Assembly: GCA_041662605.1 (NCBI GenBank)
Contig: JBAZSD010000001.1
Span: 1 to 64,000, forward strand
From: Desulfomonilaceae bacterium
Lineage (GTDB): Bacteria; Desulfobacterota; Desulfomonilia; Desulfomonilales; Desulfomonilaceae
Reading direction: 5' to 3'
Length of the DNA: 64,000 nt
The notes below the pieces were generated by a model that saw only the letters and a program-made list of their open reading frames with translations, was not told the origin of the DNA and did not search any database. How positions within the stretch are numbered: position 1 is the stretch's first letter; the number at the start of each line of letters is the position of its first letter. Position numbers and translations under genes: made by a program. Positions 9,114 to 19,107 of the stretch are shown in pieces.

Positions 9114-9893
9114 CTAATGCGCGCCCTTGCCCCCAAAAACAAAACCCATAATAAATCCACTTACGATAGCTATGATTACGGCTAATGAACCATAAAGCAA
9201 AGCGTGTTCAAAGGCCAAAGAGAACAACAGCTTTGGCAAGCCTTTCATTTCTACTGTAAACTCTGTGATTTCCTGTTCCAAGAGTTTCTCGTCCTTCATC
9301 ACGGAAAGCACTACCTGGTACGTTCCCGGAGCAATATTGCTGGGAAGGTTGATATTGCCTTCAATTTTTTCGCCTTCACTGTTGGTCTCTTTAACTTTGA
9401 TCGCCCCAGGAAAAATTCCGTAGAGACCTTCACTCTCTTTGAGTTGCAGGAATTGTTCGAACAGAACGTCGGCTCCAACCTTTGGTAATTTTCCTGAGAA
9501 GAGGATAATCTTCTTCAATGCGGCGTAACCAAAATTGGCGCCAAGATCCTTCTTTAGAATAGCCCCGGATTCGTTGGTTAGCATTAAATACATTGAGGGG
9601 GCCGCCTGAACTTCGACCTCTCCAACATTCATCCAGAGACCGCCCCTACGCCCTTTTCGCAGCAGTTCCTGTTTATGGGATTCTCCCTTGATCTCAATAA
9701 TGGAAAGACTTTGAGGGGGTACGGTCGCAGTAATAGACATGGGAGCGCCCTGAAAGGTTTCCCTGATATGAATTTCGGATGGGGTAAGTCTAAGGTCTCT
9801 CGAAGCCGCAAAGGCTGTCGGGACAACCAGATTTGTTAATAAGCAGGCCAGGATGAAAACTAAACCGATCCGGACACCATTAATTTTATTCAT
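9114..9893 (-). CDS. TIGR02186/Alph_Pro_TM-type exported membrane protein
   Basis: The protein (259 aa) has an N-terminal signal segment (about 10-29, ending TAFAA), a beta-rich exported region and one C-terminal transmembrane helix (about 232-255). Family members are repeatedly found beside TauE/SafE exporters, as here. The ATG overlaps the stop codon of the tauE-like gene (TAATG), with GGGAGGA as ribosome site, so the two are coupled. I infer a periplasmic accessory to the exporter; the molecular function is not known. Confidence 0.75.
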   Translation of the reverse strand: MNKINGVRIGLVFILACLLTNLVVPTAFAASRDLRLTPSEIHIRETFQGAPMSITATVPPQSLSIIEIKGESHKQELLRKGRRGGLWMNVGEVEVQAAPSMYLMLTNESGAILKKDLGANFGYAALKKIILFSGKLPKVGADVLFEQFLQLKESEGLYGIFPGAIKVKETNSEGEKIEGNINLPSNIAPGTYQVVLSVMKDEKLLEQEITEFTVEMKGLPKLLFSLAFEHALLYGSLAVIIAIVSGFIMGFVFGGKGAH

Positions 9894-10822
9894 TAGTGTC
9901 CTCCCTTATAGGCGAGCATCACTGAAGGCGCAAGGATCAGTCCAACAAGCATTTGGACCATCACAAGCAAAACGACTGAAGCCAGGATTATTTTCAACTG
10001 GTCACCTTTGAGCCTCCTGCTTAAGCGTGCCCCGAATTGAGCCCCTACCGTTGAACCTAACAAAAGGATTATGGCGAGTATCATGTCAACAGTATGGTTC
10101 TCAACCGCCTGCAAAACCGTCACATTTACACATGTAAAGAGGATCTGAAAAAGGCTTGTGCCTACAACGACATGCATTGGCATTCGGAGCATGTAAACCA
10201 TGACCGGAACCATTATGAAGCCGCCACCTACACCCATTATGGCAGCCAGGATACCTACAAATATCCCAAGTATGATCGGCAAAAAAATTGATAGTGTTAC
10301 ACCGGATTTAGGGAACTTCATTTGAAACGGAAGCGATTGTACAGTCCGCACATAAAGTGATGGTTTTGAAGTCTCGACTTTTCTTGCCACCATCGAAGCC
10401 TTACGCAGACTCTGAAGACTCTCCATAAACATATAGGAGCCTACCACGCCTAGCATGACCACATATGTAATTTTGATGACAAAGTCCGCGTTTCCCATGC
10501 TGCGCAGGACCTTGATCAGTTGAACCCCAAGGCCACCTCCCAGAACACCGCCAATTAATAGCAACGCCCCCATCTTGAAATCCACATTGCCCATTCGGTA
10601 GTGGGCGTAAGTAGCGGACGTTGATGCGGCGACGATCTGATTTGAATCAGACGCTGCAGCCACGAGAGGTGGGATACCGGCCATAATGAGTAGCGGGGTC
10701 ATTAAGAAACCACCTCCAACTCCAAAGAGTCCGGAAAGGAAACCTACCGCTCCCCCGAGACCGAGTAACAAAAAAATGTTTACGCTCGCGCCGGCTATCG
10801 GCAGATAAATACTCCAACTCAT
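9893..10822 (-). CDS. TauE/SafE family anion exporter
   Basis: The protein (309 aa) is a polytopic membrane protein with about eight helices in two similar halves. The family signature GLFGVGGGFLMTPLL occurs near 31-45 and its repeat IMGVGGGFIMVPVMVYM near 195-211. Members export sulfite, sulfoacetate or related anions. The long gap between halves (about 140-165) is predicted to be soluble. The ATG at 10822 follows a GGGAGAT site, two bases after the stop of the preceding usp gene. In a sulfur-metabolising organism sulfite export is a reasonable guess, but the substrate is not shown by the sequence. Confidence 0.85.
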   Translation of the reverse strand: MSWSIYLPIAGASVNIFLLLGLGGAVGFLSGLFGVGGGFLMTPLLIMAGIPPLVAAASDSNQIVAASTSATYAHYRMGNVDFKMGALLLIGGVLGGGLGVQLIKVLRSMGNADFVIKITYVVMLGVVGSYMFMESLQSLRKASMVARKVETSKPSLYVRTVQSLPFQMKFPKSGVTLSIFLPIILGIFVGILAAIMGVGGGFIMVPVMVYMLRMPMHVVVGTSLFQILFTCVNVTVLQAVENHTVDMILAIILLLGSTVGAQFGARLSRRLKGDQLKIILASVVLLVMVQMLVGLILAPSVMLAYKGGH

Positions 10823-10824
10823 GA

Positions 10825-11307
10825 TCAGATCTCCCTCGATGGGTCCCTCAAACGTAAATCGGGCACTCGAGTAACTTGCCCAGCCTTTTGCACCAGAAGA
10901 ATTTCGCCTTCAAATCGTTCTCGAAGAACCTTCAATTCCTGACCGAAGACGGAATTCTCGGCTAAATTGGGTTCCTCCGGGCCAGCCATTACTATGAACT
11001 GAACAGAAGGGTTAAAAGAGGCGAATCGTGTGATCTCCTCAAAGAAATTTCCTGACGCGAAGAAAATCTCCATCGTGACCCCTGCCTGTTGACTTTGTTC
11101 GACAAGCTTGTCTAACCAACCATTTAGACTATCGTCGATGTCGCTGACCGAGACTATGGACCGCCCATGTCGTTTACCCCGTATTGGAGTCGAAACGACG
11201 ATCAAGACGATTGCCCCTTGTATTCTTGCTGCCAACTGAATGCTATACAAGGCGGATGAATCGGTAATCAAATTTAGGTCAACTGCGGCAAGAACTTTCT
11301 TACCCAT
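10825..11307 (-). CDS. Single-domain universal stress-like protein
   Basis: The protein (160 aa) opens with MGKKVLAAVDLNLITDSSALYSIQLAARI, a UspA-type first strand and helix, and has VQFIVMAGPEEP where the fourth strand should lie. The canonical glycine loop is missing, so ATP binding is doubtful. It is the first gene of the nine-gene minus-strand operon that ends with the methyltransferase. Upstream (11308-11506) is an AT-rich leader in which I see no confident promoter. Confidence 0.7.
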   Translation of the reverse strand: MGKKVLAAVDLNLITDSSALYSIQLAARIQGAIVLIVVSTPIRGKRHGRSIVSVSDIDDSLNGWLDKLVEQSQQAGVTMEIFFASGNFFEEITRFASFNPSVQFIVMAGPEEPNLAENSVFGQELKVLRERFEGEILLVQKAGQVTRVPDLRLRDPSREI

Positions 11308-11506
11308 GGAAGATCTCTCCTCTTTAATTCTCCTTTAATAGAGCAAAAACAAGGCCAAACTTGATAAATGAATTAAATCAGTAAGATATTGATTTAGGAG
11401 GTTTCCGCCCTAGAATAAGCGTGTTTCAGAATGAAAAGGAAATAGGATGTTGTACGCAAAACGTGGCAAGAATAAAGAAGGATAGAGATGTTTCAGAATG
11501 AATTAG

Positions 11507-12841
11507 TCATCGCGAAAGGCCGTACTTTTTCAATTTTCTCCAGAGAGTTGTGCGAGGAAGTTTTAGTATTGTCGCAGCCTTACCTAAATTATGATCTGTG
11601 AACCGCAGCACACGACGGATGTAATCCCGTTCATGTTCTTCAGATGTTAGCCATTTCCCGTATTGTGTGACCGAGTACTCCCGCAAATCCGGGGGGAGAT
11701 CATGCAAAGTAATGGATTCCCCTTCGGCAAGGGCTACCGCTCGTTCTATTATGTTTTCCAGTTCTCTCACATTGCCTGGATATGTATAACCGAGAAGGAT
11801 TTCTCTAGCGGATCGATCGATTCCTGAAATTTTCTTGGAGAATTTGGTCACATACTTCTTGGTAAAAAAATCGATCAGCACTGGGATATCTTCTTTTCGA
11901 TCCATAAGGCCGGGAAGATTGATTTGAACCACATTCAACCTGAAATACAAATCTTCTCGAAATCTTCCTTCTTGGACAGCCTTTTTGAGATCTTTGTTCG
12001 TCGCCGCAATGAATCGAAGATCCAACTGGATGGGCCTGTTAGCCCCCACACGCATTATCTGTTTTTCCTGGATAACACGTAAAAGCTTGCCCTGCATTGA
12101 GATGGGCATATCCGCTATTTCATCCATAAAAGCGGTTCCGCCGGACGCTGTTTCCAAAATGCCTATTTTGGTGGCGGTAGCTCCTGTAAAGGCTCCCCTC
12201 TGATACCCGAAAAGTTCGCTCGCTATCAGTTCTTCCGTGAATCCCCCACAGTTGAAAGCCACAAACGCTCTTTCCTTGCGTCGACTTTGACGATGAATTG
12301 ATCTGGCGACGAGTTCTTTCCCTGTTCCACTCTCCCCTTGTATCAGAACATTGCAGTCCAGGGGCGCCACCTTTTCGACCAATCGGAAAACTTCTTTCAT
12401 CCCGGGACTGACACCTATCATCGCTCCCAAGGAGTCTAGGGGACTAATAAATGATTTTAGTGAGCGGTTTTCTTCGATCAGTCGTTTCTGGTCGCGAACT
12501 TTGGAGGCGAGGTGTCTTATTTCATCGAGCTTAAGTGGTTTAGCCACATAATAAAAAGCCCCCAGTTTTACTGAGTCAATTACCGATTCTATCGACGAGT
12601 AACCGGTTATAAGGATTATGTCCATTTCGGGAAATCGTGGCTTGGCTTTTTTTAGGACCTCGATACCACTCATCCCCGGCAGAGAGATATCCAAAAACGC
12701 CAAATCTACCGGAGAGTGCTCCAGGCTCTTAAGAAATTCTTCTCCAGACCCGTAAGTCTCGACAGTGTAACCCTCCTTGACAAGAGCCTTTTGCAGCCGA
12801 ATCCTGACAATTTCTTCATCATCAATTATTGCGACGCGCAT
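11507..12841 (-). CDS. Sigma-54-dependent response regulator (NtrC/ZraR type)
   Basis: The protein (444 aa) has a receiver domain (phospho-acceptor D51 in AFLDISLPG), a central AAA+ domain with Walker A GESGTGKE and the sigma-54 contact loop GAFTGA, and a C-terminal Fis-type helix-turn-helix ending near TTLWRKLKKYG. It activates transcription by remodelling RNA polymerase holding sigma-54. The ATG at 12841 starts MRVAIIDDEE and lies 28 bp after the kinase gene, so the two form a cognate pair. Its likely targets include the stress/TauE operon just downstream, although I found no convincing -24/-12 site before 11307. Confidence 0.9.
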   Translation of the reverse strand: MRVAIIDDEEIVRIRLQKALVKEGYTVETYGSGEEFLKSLEHSPVDLAFLDISLPGMSGIEVLKKAKPRFPEMDIILITGYSSIESVIDSVKLGAFYYVAKPLKLDEIRHLASKVRDQKRLIEENRSLKSFISPLDSLGAMIGVSPGMKEVFRLVEKVAPLDCNVLIQGESGTGKELVARSIHRQSRRKERAFVAFNCGGFTEELIASELFGYQRGAFTGATATKIGILETASGGTAFMDEIADMPISMQGKLLRVIQEKQIMRVGANRPIQLDLRFIAATNKDLKKAVQEGRFREDLYFRLNVVQINLPGLMDRKEDIPVLIDFFTKKYVTKFSKKISGIDRSAREILLGYTYPGNVRELENIIERAVALAEGESITLHDLPPDLREYSVTQYGKWLTSEEHERDYIRRVLRFTDHNLGKAATILKLPRTTLWRKLKKYGLSR

Positions 12842-12869
12842 GTTGTTTCCGGCCTCACTTGAAATGAGT

Positions 12870-14312
12870 CTACTTGCTTTCGGTGGGAAGAGTGACAACG
12901 AACGTGGCGCCCGCTCCTTTATGGCTATGCGCTTCAATAGTCCCACCATGTTTCTGTAAAATGCCATATGTCACGGAAAGCCCAAGTCCTGTGCCTTTTC
13001 CAACCTCTTTAGTCGTGAAAAATGGATCAAAAATGTGGTGAATGTCTTCTGAGTCTATTCCCTCTCCTGAATCAGTCACTGATATCCTTACAAATTTACC
13101 ATTTTCAAGAGATTCGCCTTTTACGCTCAGGACCCCACCATTAGGCATCGCTTGGATAGAATTTATAAAAAGATTCAAAAAAACCTGCTGCAGGCTCTTA
13201 TAATCTCCGCGAACGCTGGGGAGATCCGCCGGCGCATCCACTTTTTCCTCCACTCCTGAAAGGAGTAACTGGTTCTTCACCAATTTCAGAGTATCCATGA
13301 TTACCGAAGAAATTGAAGTTGTGATCATTTCCGGCTTCTCTGATCTCGAAAAATCCAGAAGATTTTTTATGATCTCTGAGGCTCTCTCCGATTGGATAAT
13401 TATGTCCTGTATCATTCCAAGAGCCTCTTGCTCGTCAATACTTCCCAAATCTTCCTTGAGGGCCTCAGCGGTCAAAACAATATTATTAACAGGGTTGTTA
13501 AGCTCGTGAGCAATTCCGGATGTAAACGTCCCTATAGCGGAAATCTTTCTGGCCTGTACTAGCTGTTCCTGCCGTTCCTCCAGTTCACTGATCATCCTGT
13601 TAAAGGCCTTAAATAGGGGAGTAAACTCTTCGGATTGACACTGATCTTCGGGAATTGGAGTGAAATCCCCTTCCGCTATCTTTTCCATTGCTTGCTGCAT
13701 CTGTACCAAAGGTGTGGTAAACAGAACGGCTATGTAGAAAGCGACCAGAATTCCGATAACCACAAAAAAAACCATTGAAGCTATAAACAAATAGAGAGCC
13801 TGCCGGAAAAGGCTTTCAATCCTGTCTCTTTCTTCCTTGGCCCAATTTCCACTCACATCCAGTAGAGATTGCGCTATCAACCTAAGTGACTCCTCAGTCA
13901 CCGAAAAATCTAACTGATCTATTTTGTTATTTTCGTTGGATATTATCGACTGTAACTCTGACAGTGTTTCTTTGTAACAGACGAGGGTTTGATAAAATAC
14001 GGGTTCTTTGTCATCTTTGGACAGATTCAGGATCGCAGATTCATGTCTTAGATAGAGGGCTTCAACTTTGTCTACATGAGCCAGGGCTTCGTTCAGGCTT
14101 GCCGGATGTTTGTAAAGAAAGAAATTTTTTTCGAAACGTCGAACTTCCAGAAGGTTATTTACCAGGTCATCGGCAACTTCAACTAGTTTGAGCCTTTTTC
14201 CGATTTCCCTATGTGACTGAAAACTGAAAATTGCAAACAACAATACTGATAGAAAGCAGAAAAGAAAGGCTAGGATGATCTTTCGACGTATCTTGAAACC
14301 GGCCTTTTTCAT
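12870..14312 (-). CDS. Membrane sensor histidine kinase
   Basis: The protein (480 aa) has a transmembrane helix at about 11-31, a helical periplasmic sensor region, a second helix at about 173-197, a HAMP linker, and a kinase core with phospho-accepting H269 in SGIAHELNNPVNN. The ATPase domain carries N, G1 (DSGEGI) and G2 ([10 protein letters not shown]) boxes. The periplasmic part resembles four-helix-bundle sensors, and the ligand is unknown. It is transcribed just ahead of the sigma-54 response regulator, its evident partner. Confidence 0.9.
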   Translation of the reverse strand: MKKAGFKIRRKIILAFLFCFLSVLLFAIFSFQSHREIGKRLKLVEVADDLVNNLLEVRRFEKNFFLYKHPASLNEALAHVDKVEALYLRHESAILNLSKDDKEPVFYQTLVCYKETLSELQSIISNENNKIDQLDFSVTEESLRLIAQSLLDVSGNWAKEERDRIESLFRQALYLFIASMVFFVVIGILVAFYIAVLFTTPLVQMQQAMEKIAEGDFTPIPEDQCQSEEFTPLFKAFNRMISELEERQEQLVQARKISAIGTFTSGIAHELNNPVNNIVLTAEALKEDLGSIDEQEALGMIQDIIIQSERASEIIKNLLDFSRSEKPEMITTSISSVIMDTLKLVKNQLLLSGVEEKVDAPADLPSVRGDYKSLQQVFLNLFINSIQAMPNGGVLSVKGESLENGKFVRISVTDSGEGIDSEDIHHIFDPFFTTKEVGKGTGLGLSVTYGILQKHGGTIEAHSHKGAGATFVVTLPTESK

Positions 14313-14536
14313 GTCTCGACCTCTTTAACGAGTCTTTAAGCCCCTATCAAAACGCATTTCGAGCCGGGAATTATTTTTAGAATGGTTAGATGCTACCAGA
14401 AAGAACGCTGGGAATCAATGTTATGACGTCGGGGTAAGTCTTGTCGTGGGCTAAATCGGAAAGATGTTCTGATGAGACTTGCGGCGCTTGAACTGACGTC
14501 AATCAAACCGCAAGCCTGAAAGTTTCATGGTTCGGG

Positions 14537-14914
14537 TCAATCATTCGTCTGAACTTGTTTCAGGAAAGCCAGAGAACGCCATTTCTTATGTCTATCAACC
14601 CACGGCACGCAGTCGGACCCTGTTTCACATATTTCCGGGACCGCTTGCAACGCCGGCGCTGTAAATCCTCGCTTTGATAGCTGTTCCATTACCGCCACTA
14701 GAATCCCTTTTCCCGCAAGTAATCCATTGCGACTTGCTTCAGTCGTGAAACGGCCAAAATTTCTCGTGTAATAATTGAATGGTCCGAGCAGACCGAAAAG
14801 CGTAATAAATGCTACGGTTTTCCACGTCAGGAACGCTTGAACCTCGAAACCGCCATCGGAAATTCTCTGTGCGGCATTTATGAGATCTATCAGAGAATCA
14901 ATAATAGAATCCAT
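14537..14914 (-). CDS. Hypothetical protein with one membrane segment
   Basis: I do not recognise this 125-residue protein. It has one plausible hydrophobic stretch (about 31-49, WKTVAFITLFGLLGPFNYY) and two cysteines in the C-terminal half (ETGSDC and nearby). I chose the ATG at 14914 because AGGAG lies eight bases upstream; a GTG three codons earlier would overlap that site. It lies alone between two signalling genes, 211 bp from the hybrid kinase stop and about 220 bp from the sensor kinase start. Confidence 0.6.
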   Translation of the reverse strand: MDSIIDSLIDLINAAQRISDGGFEVQAFLTWKTVAFITLFGLLGPFNYYTRNFGRFTTEASRNGLLAGKGILVAVMEQLSKRGFTAPALQAVPEICETGSDCVPWVDRHKKWRSLAFLKQVQTND

Positions 14915-15125
14915 GCCATACACTCCTTTTCTCCTAAATAGATTTTATTTCCTATGGCATAGAGACCATGATCAATAGAGAAGGTTCCGATAAATTTCTT
15001 GGTTATAATTTAGAAATTTTCCGGAAAGGAAGGTATGGATCGAGCATCACAAACAAATGGAAAGACGTAACTGACGATGGGGCGTCGAAGCAATTGATTC
15101 TCCTCCACTTTATTCACTTAGGGAA

Positions 15126-18100
15126 TTATGAGGATTCTTTAGGATCAAGAATTCTTCGGATTTGAGCGAGCATTTCATTTAAGTTATATGGTTTGCTAAC
15201 AAATCCTTTCGCTCCAGCCGCCACCGCTTCCTTTGCAGCGCCATTCGCGGAATATCCGCTACAGATTAAGGCTTTAACGCTTGAATCAATCCTGAGGAGC
15301 CCTTCCAAGCACTCCTTTCCTCCCATTTCGGGCATTATCAGATCCAGGATGATTAGAGAAATACTGGAACGCTTATCCTGGTACAATTTCAGGGCTTCCT
15401 TTCCACTGGACGCCGTGATTACCGTGTATCCAGCTCCCTCCAGGAGATCCTTTCCCACATCTCGTACATTTTCCTCGTCATCAACCAGCATGATTGTCTC
15501 GGTTCCGCCAATAGAACTTTGGGAAATCTTCGATTCATCTGAATCATTTTGCGGCAAAAAAGATGGAAAATAGATCTTGAAAGTAGTTCCTATTTCCGGT
15601 TCGCTGTAACAAATAATGCTCCCCTCATGCTGTTTCACCAAACCGTAGACCATCGCCAGACCCAGGCCAGTCCCTTTGCCTAGCGCCTTGGTCGTGAAAA
15701 ATGGTTCGAAGATACGTTCCATTGTTTTCTTGTCCATGCCCTGGCCGGTATCGGATACGGAGAGTAAAACATGAGGACCCGGCGCGGCGTCAAGATGAAC
15801 AGCGCAATATGCGGCGTCAAGAATTACATTTTCAGTCTCAAGTATTAGCCTGCCTCCCTCCGGCATGGCGTCCCTCGCATTGACGGCGAGGTTCATTACC
15901 ACCTGCTCGATCTGAGAACTATCGGCGTTGATCAAGCTGACTTCTTCTTGAAGATTAAGGTCAATCTCAATCATCTTCGGAATTGTACGATCCAGCAACT
16001 TCTTGATCTGTACGATTTCCTGATTCAGATTAATCGGCTTCGGTTTGGTTTCAGTCTTCCGGCTGAAAGTCAGCAGGCTCTTTACAAGGTCAGCACCGTT
16101 AGTCGCCACCTTATTGATGGATTTAACATTTTTCCTAAGTTTATCCGATATTTGTGGATCCATCATAATCAATTCGGAATACCCGATCACCACCTGAAGG
16201 AGGTTATTAAAATCATGTGCGATACCACCGGCCAATGTGCCTATAGCTTCCATCTTTTGCGCTTGCATTAGCTGAGCCCTAAGATTCTTGGTTTCTGTGA
16301 CGTCCATAATAAATGCCAGAATTGCCGGTTCTCCTTCGTAATCTATCTTCTTAGGCCACAAAACCATGTCGAACAAAGCGCCGGTCTTTTTGAATCCTTC
16401 TAATTGGTATGAAGTGCGCATAGGCTTGCCCAGCATAAATCTCTTGTATCGTTCTTTGAAAAGCCGCTGATGCCCCGGAGCGACAAACTCAGAGAGCGCT
16501 TTCCCTACTATTTCATCCTGACTCTCACAGTTAAAGATGGCCATAAGCTCTGGATTCGCGTAAACATATTTTTCTTTTTGAAAGATCCCGACACCTATCG
16601 GCGCCTGTTCAATCAAGAGCCTCATTTTTTTTTCGGAATCCTCTAGTTGCTGCTCGTACTTCTTCCGGTCAGTAATGTCCGTGGCTGTCGCTAGGCTCCC
16701 TTTTAATGAGCCATCGACATTCCAAATTGATATTGAGGTTACAAGAGTGTGTAAAATTGTACCGTCCTTGCGCCTCCACTCAAATTCATAAGATCGTGAA
16801 GGCGTCTTTGTCCGCTGAGACATCTGCTCTAAAAAAGTTTTCATGCTGGATTTTTCAAGAAACTCATCTACACGATGACCAATAAGTTCATCCTCCCTAT
16901 AACCGAGCATCTCAACCGACCTCTTGTTTACGTATTCAAAAATTCCCTTGTCATCTATTAACCCCAAACCTTCCGTCATGGTGTCTATTAAATTACGATA
17001 TCGCTCTTCACTTTCTCTTAAGGCCTGCTCATTTTGTATCCTCTGAGATATGTCGGTCACAACCGCGACGATCGTATCATTCTCGGGTTCTGAGGGGTTT
17101 AAATGCGTGATCCGTATTACACCATCGAAGTCAGAACCATCTCTTCTCCGTAATTTTGCGTCAATTTCAGTAACTTTCCCCGGTCCAAGGTATTGATACA
17201 GCGCCTGCCCAACACGCTCAAACTCGTCCTCCGATTGATACAGAATCCGCGCGCTTTGCCCTACATATTCGAGTTCCTGTTCAAAGCCGAACATCGTGGC
17301 CCATGACTCGTTGGCCCATTTTATGATCCGGTTCTCCGCCAAATGTATGCCAACCGGTGATGTGGCCAGGATTGTTTTCAGTAGCTTTTCGCTATCTTCT
17401 AACGCCTTCTCTGCTTTCTGCCTCTCCGAGATATCGATGCCCACTCCCAGCACACATTGAGTATTGCCGATCTCAATTTTTCTTCCCGTGAAATAATATG
17501 GGATGGCAGCCCCTTGTTTTGTGAGATAATGAGCTTCCATCGCTGTTTCACCCTTGCTAAAAACTTCTTCGAAACCATTCTTCAGGCCATTTTTGTCGTT
17601 TTCCAGGATAAAATCCAGCGAGCGCATTCTGGAGATTTCTTCAGACGAATAACCAGTAACAAGTTCAGCGTTTTTGTTCCACCTGAGCACCCTACCTCGT
17701 GAATCAAAAAGATAAAAAACCCCGGGCAAACTATTGATGACTTCATCCGAGAAATGTTTTTCTTTCTGGAGATCATCATGGGACTTTTTGCGTTCGATCT
17801 CCCTTTCTTCCAACGCAATAGCCATTTTATCAAAAGCCCTACCAAGTATACCCAACTCACCTGCGCTATCGTCCAAACCTGTACGAACTCTGAGGTCGCC
17901 GCTAGCAATTTTGTTTGTCGTGTCAACAAGAGTATCCATTTGACTCATGATCAAAAGACGGGTCAAAATCCACACCCCTAAAAAGGCCGCCAGCAAAGCT
18001 ATTCCTAACCAGACGACGTCAAAAAATACCAGTCGATTGGCGGCTCCGACCACTGTCTCCTTTGGAATACCTACATAGACGTAGACTCCTTTCGAAAAAC

Positions 18101-18872
18101 CTTCTACTCGCGTAAATCCGTAAATCTTCTTTGTGCCATCTATCCCAACCGCTTCTGTTGTTCCTTTATTTTCCTTGAAGATTTTGTTTACAATTTCAGC
18201 GTCCGGAGCCGAATGTCCAACCCATTTTCCAGGATTGGCGCTGCGGGCAAGGATTGTCCCTGTGGAATCTATCGCTGTCAGAGTGGAATCCTCGGGAATC
18301 CCTGCGTTTGCGGCAATGATATTGAACCAACTAATATCAAACGAGGCGAAGAGCGCTCCACGAATTTCACCCGCAGGGCCTAACACCGGGTATACCATGG
18401 TGATGGCGCCTCTTGGACTCGATGGTCCGGTTTCGGCCGTCCCGATTGAAAATTCTCCAGTTTTCATTGCTTCTTGGAAACATGGTCGACTCGAAAGTAC
18501 GTCAGAGTCAGGAATAGGGATAACACTACAAACCAGTTTACCTTTTGAGTCTAATAGGCCTATATTCTCATACATAGTTAAGACGTGTTTGAAAAAGCTT
18601 GGGACGAAATTTCGTGAACATAAGGCTGGACTCATTTCTTGGGTTTTGGGGTCCCGGGCCAGATCGGCCAACATGTTTCTTGTCTCATCAATAGTAAAAG
18701 TGAACACTTTCACGAAATTGCCGGCCGATTGGAAGGCCCTTTCATGGGCTTTGGTCAAAATTGATCTGCGTTGTTCAATCGCGGTAAATAAGGTCAGGCC
18801 TACACACGGGATTAAACCTAAGGTTACGATAAAAATCATCCTCCAGCGAATGCTGTTATAAAAATGGCGCAT
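15126..18872 (-). CDS. Hybrid sensor kinase with Cache, HAMP, four PAS and receiver domains
   Basis: The protein (1248 aa) begins with a transmembrane helix (about 11-30), a large extracytoplasmic Cache-type sensor region to about 280, a second helix, and HAMP. Four PAS repeats follow (about 370-870). The kinase core has the H-box [12 protein letters not shown] near residue 890 and an ATPase domain with DTGQGM and [12 protein letters not shown]-terminal receiver domain has the acceptor D in [13 protein letters not shown]. Such kinases integrate an external ligand with cytoplasmic redox or small-molecule cues. There is no partner regulator next to it, so phosphate may pass to a regulator encoded elsewhere. 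Confidence 0.9.
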   Translation of the reverse strand: MRHFYNSIRWRMIFIVTLGLIPCVGLTLFTAIEQRRSILTKAHERAFQSAGNFVKVFTFTIDETRNMLADLARDPKTQEMSPALCSRNFVPSFFKHVLTMYENIGLLDSKGKLVCSVIPIPDSDVLSSRPCFQEAMKTGEFSIGTAETGPSSPRGAITMVYPVLGPAGEIRGALFASFDISWFNIIAANAGIPEDSTLTAIDSTGTILARSANPGKWVGHSAPDAEIVNKIFKENKGTTEAVGIDGTKKIYGFTRVEGFSKGVYVYVGIPKETVVGAANRLVFFDVVWLGIALLAAFLGVWILTRLLIMSQMDTLVDTTNKIASGDLRVRTGLDDSAGELGILGRAFDKMAIALEEREIERKKSHDDLQKEKHFSDEVINSLPGVFYLFDSRGRVLRWNKNAELVTGYSSEEISRMRSLDFILENDKNGLKNGFEEVFSKGETAMEAHYLTKQGAAIPYYFTGRKIEIGNTQCVLGVGIDISERQKAEKALEDSEKLLKTILATSPVGIHLAENRIIKWANESWATMFGFEQELEYVGQSARILYQSEDEFERVGQALYQYLGPGKVTEIDAKLRRRDGSDFDGVIRITHLNPSEPENDTIVAVVTDISQRIQNEQALRESEERYRNLIDTMTEGLGLIDDKGIFEYVNKRSVEMLGYREDELIGHRVDEFLEKSSMKTFLEQMSQRTKTPSRSYEFEWRRKDGTILHTLVTSISIWNVDGSLKGSLATATDITDRKKYEQQLEDSEKKMRLLIEQAPIGVGIFQKEKYVYANPELMAIFNCESQDEIVGKALSEFVAPGHQRLFKERYKRFMLGKPMRTSYQLEGFKKTGALFDMVLWPKKIDYEGEPAILAFIMDVTETKNLRAQLMQAQKMEAIGTLAGGIAHDFNNLLQVVIGYSELIMMDPQISDKLRKNVKSINKVATNGADLVKSLLTFSRKTETKPKPINLNQEIVQIKKLLDRTIPKMIEIDLNLQEEVSLINADSSQIEQVVMNLAVNARDAMPEGGRLILETENVILDAAYCAVHLDAAPGPHVLLSVSDTGQGMDKKTMERIFEPFFTTKALGKGTGLGLAMVYGLVKQHEGSIICYSEPEIGTTFKIYFPSFLPQNDSDESKISQSSIGGTETIMLVDDEENVRDVGKDLLEGAGYTVITASSGKEALKLYQDKRSSISLIILDLIMPEMGGKECLEGLLRIDSSVKALICSGYSANGAAKEAVAAGAKGFVSKPYNLNEMLAQIRRILDPKESS

Positions 18873-19107
18873 TTATATTTTCTCCAGAATAAGGACCACC
18901 GGATTTCCTCGACGAGAAAGATGATAATATTTTGATCAATTAATAATTCAGAGATTATATTACTATGATGGCAACTTGCGAAACAGTCCGTCAATCAATT
19001 AGAACTGACAGCTAGAAATAACATTCAAACGATTAAATCGCGAGAAATTATTCTGACTTCGGTATATTTTATAGAGTTTTGCGGATAAATCCCGATGAGG
19101 TAGACAA

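Noticed and set aside
11308..11506. Possible sigma-54 promoter before the stress operon (TGGCAAG-like and TTGCCACG-like words)
   Set aside because: The GG and GC doublets are not ten bases apart in either orientation.
14968..15165. A 65-residue plus-strand frame (MINREGSDKFLGYN) with reasonable composition
   Set aside because: It has no good ribosome site and its 3' end overlaps the hybrid kinase gene on the other strand, so I treat it as chance.
18873..19107. TGGCAACTTGC resembling a sigma-54 site before the ABC exporter
   Set aside because: The spacing between GG and GC is six, not ten.
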